NCBI GenBank assembly: GCA_003645825.1
Contig: QNCQ01000125.1
Location: 1 to 5,907, forward strand
Direction: 5' to 3'
Length of the DNA: 5,907 bases
Source of the DNA: Fidelibacterota bacterium
Lineage (GTDB): Bacteria > Fidelibacterota > UBA2242 > B5-G15
Under the pieces are notes generated by a model. The model was not told the origin of the DNA, made no database searches, and was given only the letters and a program-made list of their open reading frames with translations. The stretch's first letter is position 1. Every line of letters begins with the position of its first letter. The position numbers were made by a program, and so were the translations under genes. Shown here in pieces: positions 1 through 5,770 of this stretch.

Positions 1-208
1 AAAGATCTTTAGACCATTCAAACTTGACTCCCATTTAGCGTATAACCCACTGATAAACAAACAGTTTCAAATTCTGGTTGATTCAGAGGGGATAACGATT
101 AAGGACCCAATGAAAAAATATAAAGAAATGCGTTACCTCGTATTCGCTTTTAAAGACACAAACTATGGCTACATAAAAAATGGTGAGAAAAGCTGGGAGA
201 AAAGATAA
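1..208 (+). CDS. C-terminal end of an unidentified protein (5' truncated by window)
   Basis: An open frame enters from the left edge (first complete codon at base 2) and ends at TAA 206-208, giving the last 68 residues of a protein whose start lies outside the window. The tail is polar and ends ..YGYIKNGEKSWEKR. It has alternating hydrophobic and charged stretches (QFQILVDSEGITI, MRYLVFAFKD) that look like beta strands of a small globular domain, and no membrane segment is visible. Only 17 bases separate it from the PilM-like gene, so the two probably share a transcript. By context it could be a pseudopilin or another pilus or secretion component, since such genes commonly precede pilM-pilN, but no family motif is recognised and that reading is inference only. 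Coding status rests on the uninterrupted frame, a composition like the neighbours' and the tight spacing. Confidence 0.7.
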   Translation, partial: KIFRPFKLDSHLAYNPLINKQFQILVDSEGITIKDPMKKYKEMRYLVFAFKDTNYGYIKNGEKSWEKR

Positions 209-225
209 TCAAAGCGAAGAAATAA

Positions 226-1158
226 ATGTTATGCTTTGCCATATCAAAAGATAGTATACGACATGCCAGAATAGAGGATGAAAACTTCAGCTGGCAGAAT
301 ATAAAGTATATCGAAAAAACCTCACTGCCTTTCGAATTGTCACCCCGCAATATTGAAACTATGATCAATCAATTTGGAAACATACTTGAATCCATTATTC
401 CTGAAGAACGAATAGCTAACGAGGAAGTACTTCTATCTCTTCCTGTCGAAATGGGAAGCTATAAGATATACCCTATTGAAGAAAAAGTCGATGAAGAAAT
501 ACTGCCACAATACCTGGAATTCTGTGAAGAAAAAAGATTGGGAAAACGTTATAAGGATAGTTTGGTTCAGTTCTACCCTCTCGAAGAAAATAGATTTCTC
601 GCTATTTCTTTTCCAAAACGGTTAATAAGTTCAATTGCAGAGACAATAAGTAAAACAGGTCTGAAATTGCGGCTCGTGGATATCAATTTTATCAGTTCAT
701 TATATGGAGTAGAAAAAATATACAATACCACATCTCTATCTTCATGGGCTTTAAGCCTTGTCTGCGATGCTTTCCAGATGGTCGCCTTGATGAAAGGGAG
801 CAATATTATTTCCCTTACTTCTTTTACCCTTATGGAGGGTGGTAGCTACAAGATACTATCGAAAAGTAATCACAACGAGGAAATGGTTTCACTAATTGAA
901 GAGCTGGATAGGGTCCGATTCTCACCCACTGACAAACTGAGAACTGTTGAAAAGTTTTATGTATACTCTTATGATACATACTCTGATTACTTCAATATCT
1001 TTCTAACTTACCGGGTTGCCAATATAGAAGTTGTCGACCCTTTTATCAAATTCAAACCCCTGAGGCTTTACAAAGGGGACGGAGATGGAGCTGGAGCAAT
1101 GTCCCAGTTTACAGACGTTGTAGGACTCCTTTACCGCTTTTACTATGGGGAGCTATGA
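226..1158 (+). CDS. PilM-like (type IV pilus / type II secretion) protein with degenerate actin-type ATPase fold
   Basis: The 310-residue product follows the PilM layout. It has a short first strand (residues 3-16), then a segment with the PilM-type pattern VLLSLPVEMGSYKIYPI (68-84) followed by an acidic helix (87-104). A GLKLRLVDINFISSLYG segment (145-161) matches the 'aGL.p..vdv...al.r' region of PilM. A VVDPFIKFKP segment (269-278) matches the family's DPF region, and a closing FTDVVGLLYR (295-304) matches the final 'A.GLA.R' helix. PilM is a cytoplasmic actin-like protein that binds the N-terminal tail of PilN at the inner membrane. The usual phosphate-1 Asp-Ile-Gly motif, phosphate-2 DIG motif and Gly-Gly adenosine motif are not seen (AISKDSIRH at 5-13, CDAFQMVAL at 180-188, YSYDTYSDY at 247-255), so ATP binding is doubtful, as in GspL-like relatives. 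The start is the first possible one: TAA lies directly before the ATG, and the ribosome site is weak (GAAG, 216-219). Its TGA overlaps the next ATG. Family membership is likely but divergent. Confidence 0.6.
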   Translation: MLCFAISKDSIRHARIEDENFSWQNIKYIEKTSLPFELSPRNIETMINQFGNILESIIPEERIANEEVLLSLPVEMGSYKIYPIEEKVDEEILPQYLEFCEEKRLGKRYKDSLVQFYPLEENRFLAISFPKRLISSIAETISKTGLKLRLVDINFISSLYGVEKIYNTTSLSSWALSLVCDAFQMVALMKGSNIISLTSFTLMEGGSYKILSKSNHNEEMVSLIEELDRVRFSPTDKLRTVEKFYVYSYDTYSDYFNIFLTYRVANIEVVDPFIKFKPLRLYKGDGDGAGAMSQFTDVVGLLYRFYYGEL

Positions 1159-2183
1159 TAAAGATAAACCTGCTTAATGGTCCAGGAATACAGTACCCGA
1201 ACAAGAAAAAAAAACTTGAGGAAGTTCTGACCAAGCTGGACATTGAAGCAGAAAAAGCTCCGGGGGAAAAAGGCAAGTTCGAGGAAGAACAATTTACCGA
1301 AGCAGAAAAAAAATTGACCGAGGAGGAAGCTAAAACATTTGCTCCTCAAGCCCGAAAAGCACCAAGAAAATGGAGAACAATTGCCATTTTAGTTCCTTGT
1401 GCATTGGTTATTGCTGGCGGTATAGCGATTTTCCTCTTTAGAAACGAGGTATCTTCACTCTTAAGTAGGGAAACCACCTCACACATTCCCTCAACAAAGG
1501 AAAAATGGGTAACGCACAAAATCAAAAATACAGAAACACCACAACAAAAAACAAAAAAAATTACTACAGCCACGAAAATAACAACTCCTGGGACACCCGT
1601 TGAAGAGATTTATCTGCCAGATTTAAACATAGGGACAAATTTACTAAAAGGAGCTGCTGACCTAACCCGTAAATTACTCGAGTTAATAGAAATAGATTAT
1701 ATAAAGATAAACCTATCAACAGGAAGTTTATCGGGGATTCTTAATAACCCTACGTTGGAACCGCACCTGAGAGAGTATATAACAAAGTGGAATTATTTTT
1801 CTTCAATGGATGTCTTCTTTACAAGTGAAGAAACCGGCCGGAAAAAAGTTGTCACAATCTTTACTACTAACTTCCCTTCTCAAGGAGAAAAAAGTTATAA
1901 ATATTTTGATCTATCAAAAATTGCAAAGGTTATAGGCTATTCAGCTGCACAGAGCAAAATACCCGTCCCTTTATTGAAAATCACGGGGAAAAATTCCCAA
2001 AACTGGATAGATGCTTGCGTTATTGGAGCTTGTAACATCCATAATTTTCCCATATTCCTGGAAGAACTTACAAACTTCAATATAAACATAGCATACAATT
2101 CCATATTATTGATGAGAAACAGGCAAGGAAAATACGAATTCACAATAGAGTTGAAAATTATAAAGGAAAGAAAAAATGCCTAA
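1155..2183 (+). CDS. PilN-like single-pass inner-membrane protein with long linkers
   Basis: The 342-residue protein opens with MIKINLLNG, close to the INLLP tail by which PilN docks into PilM. A charged, Glu/Lys-rich stretch (about 17-72) follows, then one hydrophobic helix (about 75-95, TIAILVPCALVIAGGIAIFLF). After it comes a Thr/Lys/Pro-rich low-complexity linker (about 105-147) and a globular part (about 150-340). The positive residues RKAPRKWR before the helix predict the N-terminus in the cytoplasm and the rest outside the membrane. The last segment, with helix FPIFLEELTNFNI (298-310) and strands SILLMRNRQ and YEFTIELKII, fits the alpha/beta pattern of PilN/PilO-type domains; the first half (150-240) may hold a second such unit. 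Ordinary PilN is about 180-210 residues with the helix near residues 20-40, so both linkers are extra. The gene overlaps the PilM-like gene by ATGA and rsmD by 8 bases. PilN identity is inferred from the tail motif, topology and neighbour. Confidence 0.55.
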   Translation: MIKINLLNGPGIQYPNKKKKLEEVLTKLDIEAEKAPGEKGKFEEEQFTEAEKKLTEEEAKTFAPQARKAPRKWRTIAILVPCALVIAGGIAIFLFRNEVSSLLSRETTSHIPSTKEKWVTHKIKNTETPQQKTKKITTATKITTPGTPVEEIYLPDLNIGTNLLKGAADLTRKLLELIEIDYIKINLSTGSLSGILNNPTLEPHLREYITKWNYFSSMDVFFTSEETGRKKVVTIFTTNFPSQGEKSYKYFDLSKIAKVIGYSAAQSKIPVPLLKITGKNSQNWIDACVIGACNIHNFPIFLEELTNFNINIAYNSILLMRNRQGKYEFTIELKIIKERKNA

Positions 2184-2700
2184 AATTGTATCTGGTAGGT
2201 TCAAAGGACATAGACTAAAAGCATATAATCTGAGCTCTCTAAGACCTACTTTGAGCAGAGTTAAAGAAACTATCTTCAATAAACTCAGTAGTGTGGAAGG
2301 GTATCGTGTCGTAGATCTATTCGCCGGCTGTGGCAACCTCGGATTCGAAGCAATTTCGCGAGGAGCTGAACATTGCATCTTTGTTGATAAAAGCAAGCGA
2401 GCAATTAGAATCATAAGTGAAAATGCCGAAGCTCTTGGGATCGCAGATATGGTTGAACTTAGGTGTATGGATGTTATGAGGTTCCTTGAGACAAACTTTA
2501 AAGCTGATCTCATACTTGCTGATCCCCCATACAATTATGATAAATTTGATTCCTTAATGAAAGCCTTAGCATCGTTACATAACCAATGCAAAATTGTACT
2601 TGAGTGCGGCAAAGATACTGAAATACCAATACCCGAAGGATTAGAGCTTACTGACAAGGCTAGAATTGGAGACACAATTGTTTACTTTTTCGAACTATGA
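2176..2700 (+). CDS. rsmD: 16S rRNA (guanine(966)-N2)-methyltransferase RsmD
   Basis: RsmD uses S-adenosylmethionine to methylate N2 of G966 in 16S rRNA, acting on the assembled 30S particle in the cytoplasm. The 174-residue protein has the normal family length and motifs in order: N-terminal IVSGRFKGHRL (4-14), RPTLSRVKETIFN (23-35, family RPT..R.RE..FN), SAM-binding VVDLFAGCGNLGFEAISRGA (45-64), the acidic residue after the next strand (D71 in FVDKS), and the catalytic ADPPY (115-119) typical of N2-guanine methyltransferases. An AAAGGA ribosome site at 2162-2167 sits 8 bases before the ATG, which fixes the start inside the tail of the PilN-like gene. Its stop overlaps the coaD start as ATGA. 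The rsmD-coaD pair is conserved in many bacteria, which supports both calls. Lys where many relatives have Arg in the RVKE motif is a mild variation. Confidence 0.96.
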   Translation: MPKIVSGRFKGHRLKAYNLSSLRPTLSRVKETIFNKLSSVEGYRVVDLFAGCGNLGFEAISRGAEHCIFVDKSKRAIRIISENAEALGIADMVELRCMDVMRFLETNFKADLILADPPYNYDKFDSLMKALASLHNQCKIVLECGKDTEIPIPEGLELTDKARIGDTIVYFFEL

Positions 2701-3188
2701 AAAGAATAGCAATATATCCAGGGTCTTTTGATCCTATTACCAATGGTCATCTGGACATCTTGAGACGCTCTGCAACTCTATTTGACCTTGTTTACATCGC
2801 TGTCGCTGTAAACCTGAGGAAAGATGTTTTATTCACCCCTGAGGAGAGACTCGAGCTTATAAGGAGTTGTACAACCGATATACCAAATGTCAAAATCGAA
2901 AAGTTTTCTGGCCTCACAGTTGATTTTGCCAGGAGGGTAGGTGCAATAGCAATTGTTAGAGGCCTGAGAGCTATTTCTGACTTTGAGTATGAATTCCAGA
3001 TGGCACTTATGAACAAACATTTAAACCCGCAGATCGACACGATATTTTTAATGTCTCATCAAAAATATTCTTACTTAAGCTCAAGTCTAATAAAAGAGTT
3101 AGCCAGATTAGGAGCCGATATAAGCAAATTTGTACCTGAGTCAGTGAAGGTCAAACTGGAAGAAAAAATCAGAGAGGTGAAAAAATGA
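2697..3188 (+). CDS. coaD: phosphopantetheine adenylyltransferase CoaD
   Basis: CoaD transfers AMP from ATP to 4'-phosphopantetheine, giving dephospho-CoA, the step before the last in coenzyme A synthesis; it is normally a cytoplasmic hexamer. The 163-residue length is standard. The nucleotidyltransferase signature YPGSFDPITNGHLDIL lies at 7-22 with the catalytic-site His at 18. Lys42, the VRGLRAISDFEYE block (87-99, with Arg88 and Arg91) and YSYLSSSLIKELA (124-136) fall at the same positions as in the E. coli enzyme. The ATG lies inside the rsmD stop (ATGA), and no Shine-Dalgarno-like purine run is visible in the 20 bases before it, so translation probably depends on ribosomes finishing rsmD. 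It in turn overlaps pta by ATGA. A CoA-making gene directly before a CoA-using enzyme makes biological sense. Confidence 0.97.
   Translation: MKRIAIYPGSFDPITNGHLDILRRSATLFDLVYIAVAVNLRKDVLFTPEERLELIRSCTTDIPNVKIEKFSGLTVDFARRVGAIAIVRGLRAISDFEYEFQMALMNKHLNPQIDTIFLMSHQKYSYLSSSLIKELARLGADISKFVPESVKVKLEEKIREVKK
3174..3180 (+). promoter_or_regulatory. ribosome binding site for pta
   Basis: GAGGTGA lies 4 bases before the pta ATG, inside the last codons of coaD. It matches the 3' end of 16S rRNA closely and supports ATG 3185 as the start. Pta can therefore be translated well on its own despite the 4-base overlap, unlike coaD. Confidence 0.75.
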
Positions 3189-4162
3189 AGCTATTGGACG
3201 GCATAAGAGAAAATGCCAGAGGAAAAGGAAAGATTATCGTTCTGCCAGAATCTCACGATGAGAGAGTACTAAAAGCAGCAGAAATATTGATAAAGGAAGG
3301 TATCTGTCAGGTGATACTTGTTGGTGAGGAAGATACAGTGAAAAAACGTGCCAACGAGTTAGGGATAGACCTAAACAAGGTTAATTTTGTGTTTCCAGAA
3401 AACTATGAGCGCTTCGAAGAATTTGCAGAAACCTACTACGAAAAACGAAAGGAAAAAGGGGTAACGAACAACGAAGCAAAAAAGATTATGAAAAACTATA
3501 CTTTTTTTGCAGCAATGCTCGTTGAAAAGGGAGTCGCCGACGTATGCGTATCCGGTGCAGATACTACAACAGGAGAGGTGCTAAGAGCAGCTTTACATAT
3601 TATTGGAACTGCAGAGGGAGTCAAAACTGTATCAAGTGACATTCTGATAATCACACCTAATGAAGGCAAGGTATACAGCTTTGCCGACTGCGCTGTGCTA
3701 CCAGACCCAGATGCCGAGCAACTTGCCGACATAGCTATTTCTACAGCGGAGACGCACAAAAGGGTAGTTGGCGAAGACCCCATCGTCGCAATGTTGTCTT
3801 TCTCTACAAAAGGCAGTGCAAAACATAAACTCGTAGACAAAGTCATTGAAGCCACAAAAATAGTAAAGGAAAAAAGGCCGGACATATTAATCGATGGAGA
3901 ATTGCAGTTTGACGCCGCAATAGTAGAAAAAGTGGGCAGAAAAAAAGCTCCGGGTAGTGAGGTTGCAGGCCGAGCAAATGTACTTATATTCCCTGATTTG
4001 AACTCAGGAAATATAGGGTATAAAATAGCCCAGAGAATAGGTAAGTGTGAAGCTGTAGGGCCAATAATCCAGGGACTTGCCAAACCAATGAATGATTTGT
4101 CAAGAGGATGTAGTGTTGATGACATTGTCAATGTCGCTGCAATCTTGTGTAACATGGCTTAA
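3185..4162 (+). CDS. pta: phosphate acetyltransferase (phosphotransacetylase)
   Basis: Pta converts acetyl-CoA plus phosphate to acetyl phosphate and CoA, reversibly, in the cytoplasm; acetate kinase then makes acetate and ATP. The 325 residues match the short, single-domain PTA_PTB form (no DRTGG or BioD-like N-terminal extension). Visible family blocks are IIVLPESHDERVLKAA (17-32), SGADTTTGEVLRAALHIIGT (123-142), FADCAVLPDPDAEQLADIA (166-184), MLSFSTKGSA (203-212), DGELQFDAA (237-245), NVLIFPDLNSGNIGYKIAQR (265-284) and the active-site stretch GLAKPMNDLSRGCSVDDI (297-314). In that stretch Ser306, Arg307 and Asp313 keep the spacing of the catalytic Ser/Arg/Asp of the Methanosarcina enzyme. 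These blocks favour acetyl over butyryl transferase, as does acetate kinase nearby. The gene ends the chain of overlapping genes; a 21-base gap then leads to the zinc-ribbon gene. Confidence 0.96.
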   Translation: MKLLDGIRENARGKGKIIVLPESHDERVLKAAEILIKEGICQVILVGEEDTVKKRANELGIDLNKVNFVFPENYERFEEFAETYYEKRKEKGVTNNEAKKIMKNYTFFAAMLVEKGVADVCVSGADTTTGEVLRAALHIIGTAEGVKTVSSDILIITPNEGKVYSFADCAVLPDPDAEQLADIAISTAETHKRVVGEDPIVAMLSFSTKGSAKHKLVDKVIEATKIVKEKRPDILIDGELQFDAAIVEKVGRKKAPGSEVAGRANVLIFPDLNSGNIGYKIAQRIGKCEAVGPIIQGLAKPMNDLSRGCSVDDIVNVAAILCNMA

Positions 4163-4170
4163 AAACTCAG

Positions 4171-4177
4171 AAGGAGG
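4171..4177 (+). promoter_or_regulatory. strong ribosome binding site for the FmdB-like gene
   Basis: AAGGAGG, complementary to the 16S rRNA 3' end, stands 6 bases before ATG 4184 in the 21-base gap after pta. It fixes the start of this small gene and predicts efficient translation independent of pta. Confidence 0.8.
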
Positions 4178-4183
4178 AACACT

Positions 4184-4447
4184 ATGCCTACATACGACTA
4201 CTACTGTAAAAACTGCGGATTCGAATTTGAAGAATTCCAAAGCATTGCTTCAGAACCTCTAAAAACGTGTCCAAAATGCGGAAAATCCTCGCTGAAAAGA
4301 GTCATTTCCGGAGGAGCCGGGCTGATATTTAAAGGAAGCGGTTTTTACATAACGGACTATGCTCGCAAAACCGACAAAAAAGGTGGTAACGGGTCAAAAA
4401 CTGAGACTGAGAAAGGAAAAAAGGCCGAAAAGGTAGAAAAGAAATAA
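4184..4447 (+). CDS. FmdB-family small zinc-ribbon protein
   Basis: The 87-residue protein starts MPTYDYYCKNCGFEFEEFQS, the hallmark of the FmdB/CxxC_CxxC_SSSS zinc-ribbon family, and has two CxxC knuckles (Cys8/Cys11 and Cys29/Cys32) expected to bind one Zn2+. Next come CGKSSLKRVISGGAGLIFKGSGFYITDY (32-59), also typical of the family, and a Lys/Glu/Gly-rich tail (about 61-87) that is probably disordered. Family members are widespread. The founding member was proposed to regulate formamidase/amidase genes, but the role of most is not established, so a regulatory or RNA/protein-binding job is only a guess. It sits between pta and the racemase gene with its own strong ribosome site, followed by a 25-base gap, and is probably cotranscribed with both. 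Confidence 0.9.
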   Translation: MPTYDYYCKNCGFEFEEFQSIASEPLKTCPKCGKSSLKRVISGGAGLIFKGSGFYITDYARKTDKKGGNGSKTETEKGKKAEKVEKK

Positions 4448-4458
4448 GACTTTCAGGG

Positions 4459-4466
4459 AAAGGAAG
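4459..4466 (+). promoter_or_regulatory. ribosome binding site that supports the TTG start of larA
   Basis: AAAGGAAG lies 6 bases before TTG 4473. This spacing, and the absence of any in-frame ATG until about codon 153, which would remove the DxTRP and GxHR motifs, make TTG the most likely start of the racemase gene. Confidence 0.7.
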
Positions 4467-4472
4467 CAGAAA

Positions 4473-5708
4473 TTGACTGAATATAGCAAACTTGAACTAC
4501 TCAAAGAATTTGAAAATGTCAAAATAGTTGGTCCAAAAACTATAGAAGTTCACAATGAACAAAAGGTCATAGAAGAGGCTCTATCCAGCCCTATAAATTT
4601 CCCTGATCTCGCAAGTTTTCTTGGCAAAGTTAGAAAACTGCTTTTAATAATAAACGATTTCACGCGTCCCACTCCTACCCAAAAGGTTCTCAATGTACTT
4701 ATAAACTATATAGAAGAAACCACCAACTTCAACATTATCATAGCTTCTGGAGCCCACAGAACTCCAACAGAAGATGAACTGCAATGCATCCTTGGAAAAT
4801 ACTATTCCTCGCTCAGAGAAAAGGTTAAGTTTCACGATTCTAAGGAAAGTAATTCCCTTATTTATATAGGCATATCCAGTTTCGGAACTCCAATATATAT
4901 AAACAAAACTATCTACGAGTACGACGGTATGATAGTCATAGGTTCTTCAGAACCTCACTACTTCGCAGGTTATACAGGTGGAAGAAAAGCTTTCATCCCA
5001 GGGGTGGCAGGACATGAAACAATAACTTTGAATCATAAGTTTGCCCTTGATGAACGCTCAGAAACCTTTGCCCTTGAAGGAAATCCTGTACATGAAGATA
5101 TGATTGATATCGTCAAAAAACTTAACATTTGCGAAAGAGTTTTTTCAATACAAACTGTGGTAGATAGCGAAGGCAGAATATGTTATGCTACAGCTGGCCA
5201 TATTTTTGACTCTTTCGACGAAATCACAAAACACGCGAAAAAAGTGTATTCTGTTGAAATTCCCCATAAAGTGGATATAGTGGTAGCCCTGGCAGAAAAC
5301 CCCATGGACGTTAACCTATATCAGTCTCATAAAGCACTTGAAAACGTAAAGCTGGCGCTCAACGATGACGGGATAATAATTCTTGTTTCGAGATGTCACG
5401 GCGGTATAGGTCCCGATGGTTTTTATAAGCTCCTGAAGGAATGTAAAACTCCAGAAGAAGCAATCGAAAAAATAAAAGGTGACTTCAAATTTGGATATCA
5501 TAAAGCGATAAAACTTGCAAGTATACTCTCAAAGTTCAATGTGAGAGTCGTTTCAGAACTGCCAGAATCTGCTCTTACTGAGGTATTTATGGAACCGTGG
5601 AGCTCTCTAGAAGAAGCACTTAAAGACGCGGTAAAACATAAAGGAAAAGATGCCAAAATACTCGTTGTCAGGCATGCTGGAGTTACGGTTCCAGTATTAA
5701 GTGAATAA
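4473..5708 (+). CDS. larA: LarA-type nickel-pincer 2-hydroxyacid (lactate) racemase
   Basis: LarA interconverts L- and D-lactate using a nickel-pincer nucleotide bound to a lysine. The 411-residue length is close to the usual 420-430. Key residues are in place: DFTRPTPT (62-69, Arg65), GAHRTPTEDE (93-102, His95), then EPHYFAGYTGGRKAFIPG (160-177) with His162 and cofactor-bearing Lys172, and NH at 187-188 with the nickel ligand His188. The 10- and 16-residue spacings equal those of H174, K184 and H200 in the Lactobacillus plantarum enzyme, and Gln284/Lys287 in LYQSHKALE match its Q295/K298. Substrate could be lactate or another 2-hydroxy acid, since LarA relatives differ in specificity. The cofactor genes larB, larC and larE are not in this window. 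It starts with TTG and lies between the zinc-ribbon gene and ackA, suggesting a link between lactate use or formation and the Pta-AckA route. Confidence 0.9.
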   Translation: MTEYSKLELLKEFENVKIVGPKTIEVHNEQKVIEEALSSPINFPDLASFLGKVRKLLLIINDFTRPTPTQKVLNVLINYIEETTNFNIIIASGAHRTPTEDELQCILGKYYSSLREKVKFHDSKESNSLIYIGISSFGTPIYINKTIYEYDGMIVIGSSEPHYFAGYTGGRKAFIPGVAGHETITLNHKFALDERSETFALEGNPVHEDMIDIVKKLNICERVFSIQTVVDSEGRICYATAGHIFDSFDEITKHAKKVYSVEIPHKVDIVVALAENPMDVNLYQSHKALENVKLALNDDGIIILVSRCHGGIGPDGFYKLLKECKTPEEAIEKIKGDFKFGYHKAIKLASILSKFNVRVVSELPESALTEVFMEPWSSLEEALKDAVKHKGKDAKILVVRHAGVTVPVLSE

Positions 5709-5753
5709 AAAAACTCATTAACAACTTTGGCTGGTTGAAAAATGATAAACAAA

Positions 5754-5760
5754 AAGGAGG
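5754..5760 (+). promoter_or_regulatory. ribosome binding site for ackA
   Basis: AAGGAGG stands 10 bases before ATG 5771, in the 62-base gap after larA. Apart from this site, that gap (5709-5770, the largest in the window) shows only A-rich sequence, a weak 4-base stem and no convincing promoter or terminator. Confidence 0.75.
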
Positions 5761-5770
5761 ACAGAGCACT

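Noticed and set aside
1202..1218. CAAG-A9-CTTG inverted repeat in the PilN-like gene
   Set aside because: A 4-base stem round an A-run in a Lys-rich coding stretch is not a credible regulatory hairpin.
2106..2534. 142-codon minus-strand open frame across the PilN-like/rsmD junction
   Set aside because: It is antisense to the SAM-binding part of rsmD; the product has no recognisable domain.
4121..4135. Perfect inverted repeat GACATTGTCAATGTC (6-base arms, 3-base centre) near the pta end
   Set aside because: It encodes the conserved DIVNV stretch of Pta, has no T-run after it, and is short enough to arise by chance; an operator cannot be supported.
3496..4155. 219-codon open frame on the minus strand inside pta
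   Set aside because: It lies wholly antisense to a well-recognised gene, has no family motif and follows from the codon pattern of pta.
5722..5737. CAAC...GTTG stem in the gap before ackA, considered as a terminator
   Set aside because: It has only 4 pairs and an 8-base loop, and is followed by A-rich rather than T-rich sequence.
5718..5749. TTAACA ... GATAAA considered as an ackA promoter
   Set aside because: The spacing is 20 bases and the -10 match is poor; an A+T-rich gap gives such matches by chance.
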